DNA of 64,000 nucleotides from the NCBI GenBank assembly GCA_037039925.1, contig JAXRKP010000082.1, positions 393,501-457,500 on the forward strand, given 5' to 3'. The position numbers were made by a program, and so were the translations under genes. Origin of the DNA: Doris montereyensis. Taxonomy: Eukaryota; Mollusca; Gastropoda; Nudibranchia; Dorididae. This document shows positions 54,886 through 64,000 of this stretch, one piece after another. Positions within the stretch are counted from its first letter, which is position 1, and the number at the start of each line of letters is the position of its first letter. Under the pieces are notes generated by a model. It was not told the origin of the DNA and did no database searches. It worked only from the letters and a program-made list of their open reading frames with translations.

Positions 54886-56330
54886 TTGTGTAAAATACTG
54901 TTTTACAGACCTGTTACTTTATTTACACACGATGTAATGTACAAGGGGCAGTAGACATGCAAGAGAAGCAAACATAAAAATTTCGCAAGGATTTTATTTT
55001 ATCTTTTATTTGGGGGTTGGGGGTCATTTTCCTTTTACTTCATTACCCTACTAAATTATTTCGATGTTTCATTTATTACACAGAAATCCATGCAATACTA
55101 TGCAAATTAGATTATGTTCCTGAGTAGCACGCTTACAAAAATGCTCCATACAACCAACTGAAAATTTTTCACTGCCAAAAATGACTCAAAAGGTAAAACT
55201 TCAGCAGAATTGTTGGCGTCAGTCCCATGTCAATGTCAACAAGACATGTCCGATGTCTCCGTTTTGATATTTCAGTCTCATGTCGCACTGTCTCACACCA
55301 TGTCACCTTGACCTGAAAAGTCGCATTCAGTCATGAAAGACTGCTGCAACTGCAAGCAACCTCTCGACAAATTCTGCTTACTTTCTTCCCCACAAAAAGC
55401 ATGCCCCACTTTTTATCTCATCCCTGGAAATAAAACCAGTAAACCTACGCTTTAGCTGCATAAAATAATGTGGGTCGAATTTGTAACCTGAGTAATCGGA
55501 ATTGACTCACATTTAGAGGTAAATGTAAGTAGATTCACATCATCCGCGAGGTCTAGTCAGATAAAAACGGAAGAGATCGATTACAATCCCTAAAGACAGA
55601 AATCCCCCCCCCCCCCCCCCCCATTCCTAAAGTTAACTGGAAGGTTGTGTATAGATTCTAAATTCTAATGGGGTTTAGGCAGCTCTTCCGCATTTATTCT
55701 CCCAAGTCACATGACAGTGGTGATGATATTGTTTATCCGCTGCCAAGTCATAACCATCGCTTATGCTGACAATAGAAATAGAAGTACATGTACAATCGTC
55801 TCATTTGTGTCTATCATAGTTTCCCCCTTATCATTGGAAAAAAATACCTTCACGAACGTTGTAAAATATACAGATTAAATAAATCGTATTCATGACTATG
55901 AGAAAAAGTGAGTATAATTTTGTCATTGATTAAGGGCACTGAAATATATCCTAATCATTGATATTCTCTCTCTCTTTATCTCTCAGTCAGTTAGTTTAAG
56001 GAGCAACATGGAAAGGGACCATAATAAATATACAAGTAAAATAATAGTTGGATTTATGTAATATGGCTTCAATTGAAATTTATAGTATTGAATTATTATT
56101 AACTTTTTCAATTTCATTAGGGCTTATTATCAATATTATTATCTGATCAAAGGTGGCAGTTGTGGAGTGAATGCACATGGGGGGGGGGATTTTGCTTGCC
56201 GCAAGTATCTATTTGACTGTGTTTTTTGGGAGACTATGACAGGAAGTAAGGCAAGAAGTCGATTCATGTAGATATATATATATATATCTATCTCATTACA
56301 TGAGGAGACAGGATGGTTGGTGGGAGCTGC
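54886..56330. other. No gene recognised
   Basis: A run of about 17 C at 55606-55622, a (TA)n-like patch at 56273-56290. Probably holds the upstream non-coding part of TRMT2A. Confidence 0.4.
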
Positions 56331-56339
56331 AGGCAAGTC

Positions 56340-56590
56340 CTACTTCTTTGCTTTCATTTTCACTCCTTCACCTGGCAATTAATTCACCCTGAGATCACCA
56401 CATTTATTTTATGGTGGACCTATATTTTCCTTCACTTAATCTCCTCTTCTCCCCTTTCTGTCCAGGTAGGTGGATCGACAACCAGCCCATCGGATATGGA
56501 TGTTAAAAAGGAGGTCCTGTGTACAGATTAAAACACTCTGTGCACGTTAAAGATCCCTTGGCTGTTCACAGGGCAGTCTGGGCATGTGTG
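56340..56590. mobile_element. Family 4 repeat (minus) abutting a family 1 SINE fragment (plus)
   Basis: CTTTCATTTTCACTCCTTCA and AATTCACCCTGAGATCACCA are family 4 reversed. From 56462, GGTAGGTGGATCGACAACCA and AAAGATCCCTTGGCTGTTCA are family 1 body without its head. Confidence 0.6.
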
Positions 56591-56926
56591 GTGTTCTCAT
56601 CTCTGACACAAACTCCCTGCTGAATAAGGGAAATTCTGAATGAGCGATTAAATCTAATATAATATGATAATAGGCCCTTCTATTATTTTATGGTTACAAG
56701 TTATAACTACTAGATCTAATTGCCTTCAATCTCCAATGAAACAATACGCACCAAATCCACCTACCAGTAAAATTACCAACATAAGATACTGTACTTTGTG
56801 AGCTTGAAATGTAGATTTAGATATTCTAGATCTAGTCTCTTGATACATCATGCAACCCACTTTCAAAATCACAGGTTTTGTTACATTCCTCCTGGTCAGA
56901 GGAGTTAAAAGTAAACAGAGTGACTA

Positions 56927-57015
56927 TTTTCACCGTACAATGAAAATATCATACCAGGCTATTATCACCGTACGGTGATAATAGTTTGGTAGGCTATTTT
57001 CACCGTATGTATCAG
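56927..57015. repeat. Palindromic repeat cluster 1 (CACCGTACGGTG type)
   Basis: 56959-56984 is a perfect 26-base palindrome centred on CCGTACGG. Flanking diverged units read TTTTCACCGTACAATGAAAA and TTTTCACCGTATG. Confidence 0.85.
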
Positions 57016-57354
57016 CCAATCAGAAGCCGGGAAAGAAACTGTGACTGGAGAAACTTCATTGTATCTTTTGAAATATTGGCCTATATTTTTTTTTTTTTTA
57101 TATATCACACACACATACACCTCTTCGTTTGCACTTGACAACTGTTAATCCCTCTCTTCTCCTTTCATATTTCTGTTTCCTTTTCATTCTTCGACTATAA
57201 TTCGTATAAAATATAAGAAGTAAATAATAACGGCATTTTAAAAGTAAAACACAACATAGAGAAAGGCAAAATATCACCAACATGTAAAATTTAGGTATTA
57301 TAAGTTATCTAAGGGTCTAAAACATCTAGGCAACATAATATAATAATGGGTAAG

Positions 57355-57590
57355 TTCGGTGAAAACACCCTACCAAACTTCACCTCACCGTACAGTGAAA
57401 ATAGCCTTCCCGACTATTATCACCGTACGGTGAAAATAGCCTTCCCAACTATTATCACCGTACGGTGAAAACACCCTGCCAAACTTCACCTCACCTTACG
57501 GTGAAAATAGCCTACCCAACTATTATCACCGTATGGTGGAAATAGCCTACCAAACTATTATCACCGTACGGTGAAAATAGCATCGTCCAA
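57355..57590. repeat. Palindromic tandem repeat cluster 2 (CACCGTACGGTG type)
   Basis: About seven units of 33-38 bases, each with a CACCGTACGGTG-like palindrome and a spacer of the type AAAATAGCCTTCCCAACTAT or AAAACACCCTGCCAAACTTC. Same core as cluster 1, 340 bases away. Confidence 0.9.
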
Positions 57591-59534
57591 AAGTAAAAGC
57601 AATGTCTTGTCATTTTTCAAATTGAGCTCAACGCAAAGCGAAAAAATAATATCAGTCAACGTAGGACAAAATCTAAGTCTTCTTCCAAGCTTGTAAGTAC
57701 TAACAGTACTGTGAGTACACGCATCGTCCTTGACAACCGATGTAAACACCATTGTCATTGTCATTTGCTGGCAGGCGGCAGTGGACGATGCATCACGCAT
57801 AGACCCCATTGTAACAGCAAGACCTAAAAATCTACACCCCCATAATCATCATAATGTAACAAATAATCTACTTCAATAGCCTTATGATCCCCATAACCCC
57901 CATTTGATCGATCACTTTCTTCAAAATAAGAGAGTAAGATGTATGGTTTACATTATACTTTAATGTCATTGTCTTTAGTGCATCTTACACTAACACTACT
58001 AACAGCATGCTGCCTTTTAATTACATTTGAATGATTAAATTAAAATCCATGCATGTCATCAAGGGTATTGCAACAGCCTTAGACCTCGAATACTTACTGA
58101 AACTAGTGTATAAATGCGTAGATCTATCTAAGTGGAATACTTCCACTTTCCTTTCCTTTCGCTTTCTTTTTCTCTCCCCTTCACCAAATATTCAAGCGTG
58201 ACCATTTATGTGTGATAGTTGCAGCAGTTGCTTCTAATTCTTATTACTTCGCGCATGACAAATGACGTGTACTACTGTACTTCCGCGAAGGCCATTATTG
58301 TTTGTACACAAATTTGGGAGGACTAGCAGCAGATTGTAGACATCCGCAGGGAGTCGAAGCAGGTTCGTTTCAATAAAATTAGATAAAATCTAGATGTGTA
58401 GCTTTACTATAGTTTTATGTCTGAATCGTCATTGCGTGTTAATCTTTAGTTGAACTATTTCAAAAGTTAACATAAAAAGTTTATTTTCGTTTGCTTGTTA
58501 ATCAAGCTATTTTATTTACAAAATAAAATGTAAAAATGTCTACCCACTTTAGTACTTCACTTAGATCTATAGATTCTAGATCTAGTATCTTATCTTTCTC
58601 AAGTCAAATTCAGTTGTCTGTCTGGCTCCAGTTTCAGATTTTAGATCTTAGGAAGTCTTTCAAACATGGAACCCTATGATAATTTGAAACTTTTAATGAA
58701 TCTTTCTCAAAGTTAAATTAATGAATTTTTAAAAAGCTTTGGTCCAGGTAGGCCTACATCATCGCACATATTATTTATATATATATATATATAAATTTAA
58801 CTAGATCTAGATCTAGTAGTCTAGATCTAGAAAATCTATTGTAATTAATTCCTATTATTATTAAAATTATTTTTTAATTATTGATAATAAAAAACCCAAC
58901 AACATAAAGAGTTAGATCTAGAGCTAAATAAAGTAATGTCAGTGGCCTTTTATTCTGTTTTCTTCGATTCCAAGTGAAAGGGAATTGTTCAAAGAAAATT
59001 TGGCTACAGGCTAGGCCTAAACTATTTTCGTTCTCAGTTCTGCTGTGATCATATGAGGCAGTGGCTAGCCTTTTGTTATTATTTAACAACACATGTCTTC
59101 AAATCATGGTCACACAGAAGAGCTGGAAAAAATGGTAGAAAAATACTTTTATCAACCCCGGTAAGGCTATGACCGATAAATGCCGGTTTGCTATGTCCTT
59201 GCTAAAAGCTCAACTCCTAGGATTTCCCGTTTGCCAGCTACAAACCTCTCACTGCGATGTCCTGCAATTGCTGGAAAGAAAGGATGGATTAAGAGAGGCC
59301 TGAACATTCGTCCTTCCTGTCACCATCCTCTTTAAAATCCTCTTTAAGTACAATGCTTTCTGATTGGTTAACCATTTAGTTAACAGGAAAAAGGTGCATT
59401 CAGTCTCATAAGTTTACGTACAATAGTCTTCTGGTTGAGTCTAATTCAAAAGGGGTGTGTCCATTATTATCTTTGCTTCCGGCAACTTTTATAGTAACGA
59501 TGAATAATACAAAGGACCCACAGTGGAGTGAAGT
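57591..59534. other. TRMT2A-SMIM14 intergenic region; AGATCT clusters
   Basis: AGATCTAGAT-type words cluster at 58560-58590, 58625-58650 and 58800-58830. A GC-richer stretch at 58255-58365, ending GAAGCAG|GTTCGT, could be the SMIM14 first non-coding exon with its promoter. Only the shape of the donor supports this. Confidence 0.35.
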
Positions 59535-59539
59535 CAAAG

Positions 59540-59700
59540 GTGAAAAACAACAATAAATGACAACTCCATTAGTAAAGACAGAACAAATGCATGACGTTTC
59601 GGGTATAACCCTTCATCAGACAACAAACAAGAAATATCTAGATGTAGATCTAAACCCTAATTAAGGCATCGCACAATGTAATGTCAGAAACCAGAAAGGA
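59540..59700 (-). ncRNA. Dispersed repeat with hammerhead-ribozyme-like core
   Basis: On the minus strand 59619-59593 reads CTGATGA, hairpin GGGT TAT ACCC, then GAAACGTC. The whole repeat is the reverse counterpart of 30556-30710. The stem II hairpin is perfect here, and position 5 of the core is T as in the classical CUGAUGA. Confidence 0.5.
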
Positions 59701-60143
59701 GGAAGAAAGAAAGAAAGAGACTGATGATAAAAGAATGAGTAGAAGGGAAAGTGAAGAATATTAAGAGCGAGAATGGAATACGTTCAGATCTAGAATGAAA
59801 TAAAAATATGAAAATAAGTAAGTAATAAAAGACGAGAAGGAGAGAGAAAGGAAAGAGAAGGAAAGAAAGAGGGAGAGATGTGTGAGTCTAATAGAAAACA
59901 AGAACGAAAGAAGAGGATAAGACTAGATCTATATCTTACTGGGTCTAGAAAGAAGAAATGATAGACAATGAATGAAAGGAAGTATCAAAAAGGTAAAAAT
60001 TTACAATAAAGTTGTGAGATGTTTCCAGTTTTTTCTCCTTCCTCGCATGGTCAGCTCTTCGGTTACGTTTTTGTTACTTTTTTCTTCTTTTGTTTTCGTC
60101 ACCTGCTCTCTCTTTCTGTCTCTGTCTCTGTCTCTGTCTGTCT

Positions 60144-60190
<47 letters not shown>

Positions 60191-60330
60191 ACATGCAAAT
60201 ATAGGCCTATCTATACCTATCGCATCCTCACTCATTATGATATAAGACGTGACGTTTATTGATCTTAGCAGAATGTAATAACATGATAAACTCATTGTAA
60301 TGCACAAAAAAAAAGAAAGTATAAGGGTGA
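59701..60330. other. Purine-rich stretch, then (CT)n at 60119-60189; no gene
   Basis: GAAAGAAAGAAAGAGACTGA and AAGGAGAGAGAAAGGAAAGA runs at 59700-59880; CTGTCTCTGTCTCTGTCTGT then CT repeat. Confidence 0.7.
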
Positions 60331-60589
60331 ACAATCACAGAGTTTTAAAAAAAGTGTCAAGCAAAGTGTCGGTTTTCATCCACTCACACAATCAAGAGCA
60401 CACGAGTCAGCAAAACTAAGGCACCGACCGTAAACTTCACGCCGATAGCAGAGCTGACCACATTGGCTAAACAAACACAATCTTCACAGTATTGAGAATA
60501 AGGTAACAACCAGAGGAATATCTGTCCATTTGCCCCATCGTTGTGTCACTAAACAAACACCAGGAACTCGGTTGACAAACCCTAGTAGT

Positions 60590-60790
60590 GCTGCACAATT
60601 TTGCATTGATCTGGATTTCTGATGAAATGAGATCTCCGAGGTCTGCCTTTCGGTCTTTTACCTTGAGTTTTAGCACTGTATACTGATTAGCTATTTTATT
60701 GTCATTCATTCTGTTAACATGCCCAAATCATTTCAGTTGATTCATTTCTATCTTAGTTTTTATGCTATCTGCTTTGGTTTGATCTCTTAT
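60590..60790 (-). mobile_element. RTE-like LINE fragment
   Basis: Minus strand reads SIKTKIEMNQLK, stop, FGHVNRMNDNKIAN. The residue before FGHV is TGA where the copy at 35540 has TGG. Same LINE family as 35540-35930. Confidence 0.55.
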
Positions 60791-61806
60791 TGTTGCTGAT
60801 CAATTATCCCTCCTCTCTTCCCCTAATTCAGAGCAGACTCTATTCATCACACGTAAGACTCATAAAAAAGAAGTTTACATCTGACCAGCAGTGATTTCCT
60901 TAGCCTAAGGTTGAGTTTATGAGTCTGGGGGAATGGTCAGCTTATAGTCTGCTGATTTACAGAGATCATATATATATATATATATGTGTGAATAGGTTGT
61001 CTCCTCTTGCAGGGAATTGTCTAGTTTTAATTAAATCTGTCCCTTTGGTGCAAAGTCCAGGCAGCACGACGCCATACCAGCCATTAAAATATAATGTAAC
61101 ATGTACCAGTATTTCCTGACGTCGAATTTAGCGTTTGAATTGGGCATTACTCTGCTTATCATAGCAAGGCCGCTTTTAAGCAAAACCGTTGTGACACTAT
61201 CCGGTGTCTTTTATATATATATATATAATATAGAAACAATTATTTTACCACAACACTACAGCCCTTTACCATTTTTATTATAACCGAAGTGTTCCACTAT
61301 CCACAGTGCCGTTTATGTGGCAGTGACTATACATTTAACAGACATGGGCAATAACGTTAGCATGTCATGTCCATGTTATTAGTAGTAGAATTATGGCAGG
61401 AAGTTCTCTTTGAAGCCACCCTCCCAGAAAGATCTGATAAAAACGTCACATAATTAGGTCAGCAACATCACCCCATGTATTCGACTAAAAGACCATCCGA
61501 CTGAGAAAGAGGTCATTTTTTGTTGCCTCCTAAGGGTCGAACTGAGTTTGAGACCACTATATTATACATGTTACACACATTTTGCGACCCAACAATATCA
61601 TAGATCTGAGGAATTTGGCTGGCGAATTCTTGTCCTTTGCTTGTTGTTCTTTTTAAAACATTATTTATCACCACAAATAAGGTCACTGCATATATTTTTT
61701 TAATTAAAAAAAACAACTTCTGAACTATCTTGATGTTGCATTAATTAGTAATTTGTACACACACCTGTTGTTGCCGTTACATTTTTGTTTTTGTTTTCTA
61801 TGACAG
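60791..61806. other. Upstream of SMIM14 coding exon, nothing recognised
   Basis: Short (TA)n at 60967-60984 and 61213-61226. No gene. Confidence 0.5.
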
Positions 61807-61840
61807 GTTTATAGAAACAGTGTCAGTTAAACCAATCAAA

Positions 61841-61915
61841 ATGTCAGAAATAGATCCGTGTGAGTGTATCGACATCTACAACCATGAACGTGCCATGCAA
61901 AGACTGATGAATATG
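61841..61915 (+). CDS. SMIM14: SMIM14, small integral membrane protein 14, first coding exon
   Basis: SMIM14 is a roughly 100-residue single-pass membrane protein, probably of the endoplasmic reticulum, conserved across animals. The exon reads MSEIDPCECIDIYNHERAMQ then RLMNM. The family N-terminus has the same DPCEC...HE.AM.RL.N pattern. The acceptor CTATGACAG at 61806 leaves 34 bases of 5' UTR (61807-61840) before ATG 61841; donor AATATG|GTAAAT in phase 0. The membrane segment must be in later exons beyond the window. The match is short but position-specific. Confidence 0.75.
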
Positions 61916-62264
61916 GTAAATTATACCTTTCTTTCTCTTGTTTTCTATTATCTTCATTGATTTTTTTGTATTTTGCCGAAATCCAAAAATGCCACTCAAC
62001 CCCTAATTATGACGATTTTGTCAGCACGATGTACGCTATGTTTTAGGCTCATTGCCAATGCCAATATTTGGAATTTCTTTTGGCTATGGGAAAATCCTTG
62101 AGTGAAACGAAAGCTAGCACTGTATAGAATAAATATAATGTAGAGTTTTTTCAATCCTAAAAAACAGTGTTGTTTCTTTCCCGGTCCGGGAACTTTTACA
62201 AGGTGGTAACATTCCCGAGGTCGAGTAAACAATATTGAATCCAAATTTTAAGATTGACTGAGTT

Positions 62265-63314
62265 GAAATTAAAGCAAAGTAAGTCCCATCCTCTGTGTTG
62301 AGTCAGTTTAAAGTGAAATAAGTCCCATCCTCTGTGTCGAGTCAGTTTAAAGTGAAATAAGTCCCATCCTCTGTGTTGAGTCAGTTTAAAGTGAAATAAG
62401 TCCCATCCTCTGTGTTGAGTTAGTTTAAAATGAAGTAAGTCCCATCCTCTGTGTTGAGTTAGTTTAAAGTAAAGTAAGTCCCATCCTCTGTGTCGAGTCA
62501 GTTTAGAGTGAAGTAAGTCCCATCCTCTGTGTTGAGTCAGTTTAAAATGAAGTAAGTCCCTTCCTCTGTGTTGTCAGTTTAAAGTGAAGTAAGTCCCATC
62601 CTCTGTATTGCGTTAGTTTAAAGTGAAGTAAGTCCCTTCCTCTATGTTGAGTCAGTTTAAAGTGAAGCAAGTCCCATCCTCTGTGTTGAGTTAGTTTAAA
62701 GTGAAGTAAGTCCAATCCTCTGTGTTGAGTTAGTTTAAAGTGAAGTAAGTCCCATCCTCTGTGTTGAGTCTGTTTAAAGTAAAGTAAGTCCCACCCTCTG
62801 TGTTGAGTTAGTTTAAAGTGAAGTAAGTCCCATTTTCTGTGTTGAGTTAGTTTAAAGTAAAGTGAGTCCCATCCTCTATGTTGAGTTAGTTTAAAGTAAA
62901 GTAAGTCCCATCCTCTGTGTTGAGTTAGTTTAAAGTAAAGTAAGTCCCATCCTCTGTGTTGAGTTAGTTTAAAGTGAAGTAAGTCCCATCCTCTATGTTG
63001 AGTTAGTTTAAAGTGAAGTACGTCCCATCCTCTATGTTGAGTTAGTTTAAAGTGAAGTACGTCCCTTCCTCTGTGTTGAGTTAGTTTAAAGTAAAGTAAG
63101 TCCCATCCTCTGTGTTGAGTTAGTTTAAAGTGAAGTAAGTCCCATCTTCTGTGTTGAGTTAGTTTAAAGTGAAGTAAGTCCCATCCTCTATGTTGAGTTA
63201 GTTTAAAGTAAAGTAAGTCCCATCCTCTATGTTGAGTTAGTTTAAAGTGAAGTAAGACCCATCCTCTGTGTTGAGTTAGTTTAAAGTGAAGTACGTCCCT
63301 TCCTCTGTGTTGAG
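62265..63314. repeat. 39-bp minisatellite, about 27 copies
   Basis: Unit of the type AAGTCCCATCCTCTGTGTTG plus AGTTAGTTTAAAGTGAAGT. 39 is a multiple of 3, so a 277-residue frame with a 13-residue repeat (QHRGWDLLHFKLT) runs through the array on the minus strand. It lies in the SMIM14 intron after the first coding exon. Confidence 0.95.
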
Positions 63315-63317
63315 CGT

Positions 63318-63505
63318 AGGGTAATCGGGAGTAGAGTCCTGGGCAAATATCATACATAGTGTAGTGGTTTGCCATTGCTTTCCACCCCCCCCCTTTATTT
63401 TCGCCGGGTCTGAATAGACCAAGTTAACCATCTTGCTGCTGGGTCGACAGGAGGGCCAGAAATATTTGCCCAGACTGGGAATCGCACTCGGGGCCCCTGG
63501 ATGAT
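63318..63505 (-). mobile_element. SINE-like repeat, family 5
   Basis: Minus strand has GTGCGATTCCCAGTCTGGGC (B-box-like), GACCCGGCGAAAATAAAG and GGAAAGCAATGGCAAACCAC. A single copy in this window. Confidence 0.45.
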
Positions 63506-64000
63506 AGTCAAGAGGAAGTACGAAATTTGTATTTGAAGGCCCAATAGGTGGAATAGTCGCACAGTAACAATACAAATACTGCTTTAGTGGTCGTGAGTGA
63601 CGCTTATGGCGCCAAAAGGTGGCCAGTCATGTGATGACCCATCACATAAATTCCATGAGTAAGCCTCATAAAAATAGCAACCAAAAGTATATATATGTAA
63701 TATCACATATATAAAAGAAAGTGAAAAAGGAAATTAGGGAAGGAGGACTGAGGTAAAGCCGCTAATGAGCAGAGACAGACAGACAGGGAGAGAGAGATAG
63801 TGAGAAGTTCTACTGACAGAGCTATCGGCACGTCTGAGTTAGTCAACGAAGATGGTAATAAGAAAAAGTTGACAGGAAAACAAAGAGATCAGTATATTAT
63901 AGATACATGTATTTATTTTTATGCTTTTTTTTGTTGTTGTTATTACCATTACCATCCACACAATTTTCAGCAAATGTTACTTTTATTTTTATGTTTTGTT
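63506..64000. other. SMIM14 intron, nothing recognised
   Basis: AT-rich with an AGACAGACAGACAGGGAGAG patch at about 63771-63795. Confidence 0.5.

Noticed and set aside
62542..63375. 277-residue repeat protein on the minus strand
   Set aside because: The frame is open only because the 39-bp unit is a multiple of 3 without stops; it ends in a SINE and has no upstream gene structure.

Overview
The window is eukaryotic nuclear DNA, most likely from a lophotrochozoan animal and probably a gastropod mollusc. Its genes are animal genes split into short exons by long AT-rich introns with GT-AG borders. It is crowded with tRNA-headed SINEs, microsatellites, minisatellites and decayed transposons. Nothing looks bacterial or viral. 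The species call is an inference from genome texture, not from a marker gene.

Four genes can be supported. (1) IQCD/DRC10, an axonemal dynein regulatory complex subunit, minus strand, exons at 2880-2142 and 649-363, running off the left edge. (2) An unrecognised plus-strand gene with phase-compatible exons at 7328-7432, 7972-8095 and 9690-10377, and possible further exons near 6385 and 12934. (3) TRMT2A, the tRNA m5U methyltransferase, minus strand, with 18 coding exons from 54103 down to 32058. Every junction phase works except around a gap where the exon with the catalytic cysteine should lie. (4) The first coding exon of SMIM14 (61841-61915, plus), which continues off the right edge. TRMT2A and SMIM14 are divergent neighbours.

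Between about 13.2 and 26.4 kb is a transposon graveyard, all minus strand. It holds a piggyBac element with TTAA target sites, 16-bp inverted ends and a nearly complete transposase; a second, internally deleted piggyBac-like element that carries a 346-bp tandem duplication; two decayed genes of an RNase-H-like family with a SDSCxGQNKN motif; and a spliced decayed gene with a SDGCxxQYK-type motif. Three fragments of one RTE-like LINE, pogo-like MITEs, at least four SINE-like families and two hammerhead-ribozyme-like repeats are scattered elsewhere.

Tandem repeats dominate the introns: units of 29 bp (29.4-30.3 kb), 27 bp (32.7-33.2 kb), about 74 bp (35.9-36.4 kb), 43 bp (38.05-38.5 kb), a TTAACCCAGTTGCAATTAAG-type array (39.3-40.0 kb), GA/CT tracts and a 39-bp unit (62.3-63.3 kb). 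Several otherwise good exons are broken by one-base losses, often in homopolymers. This pattern fits uncorrected long-read consensus errors better than gene decay.
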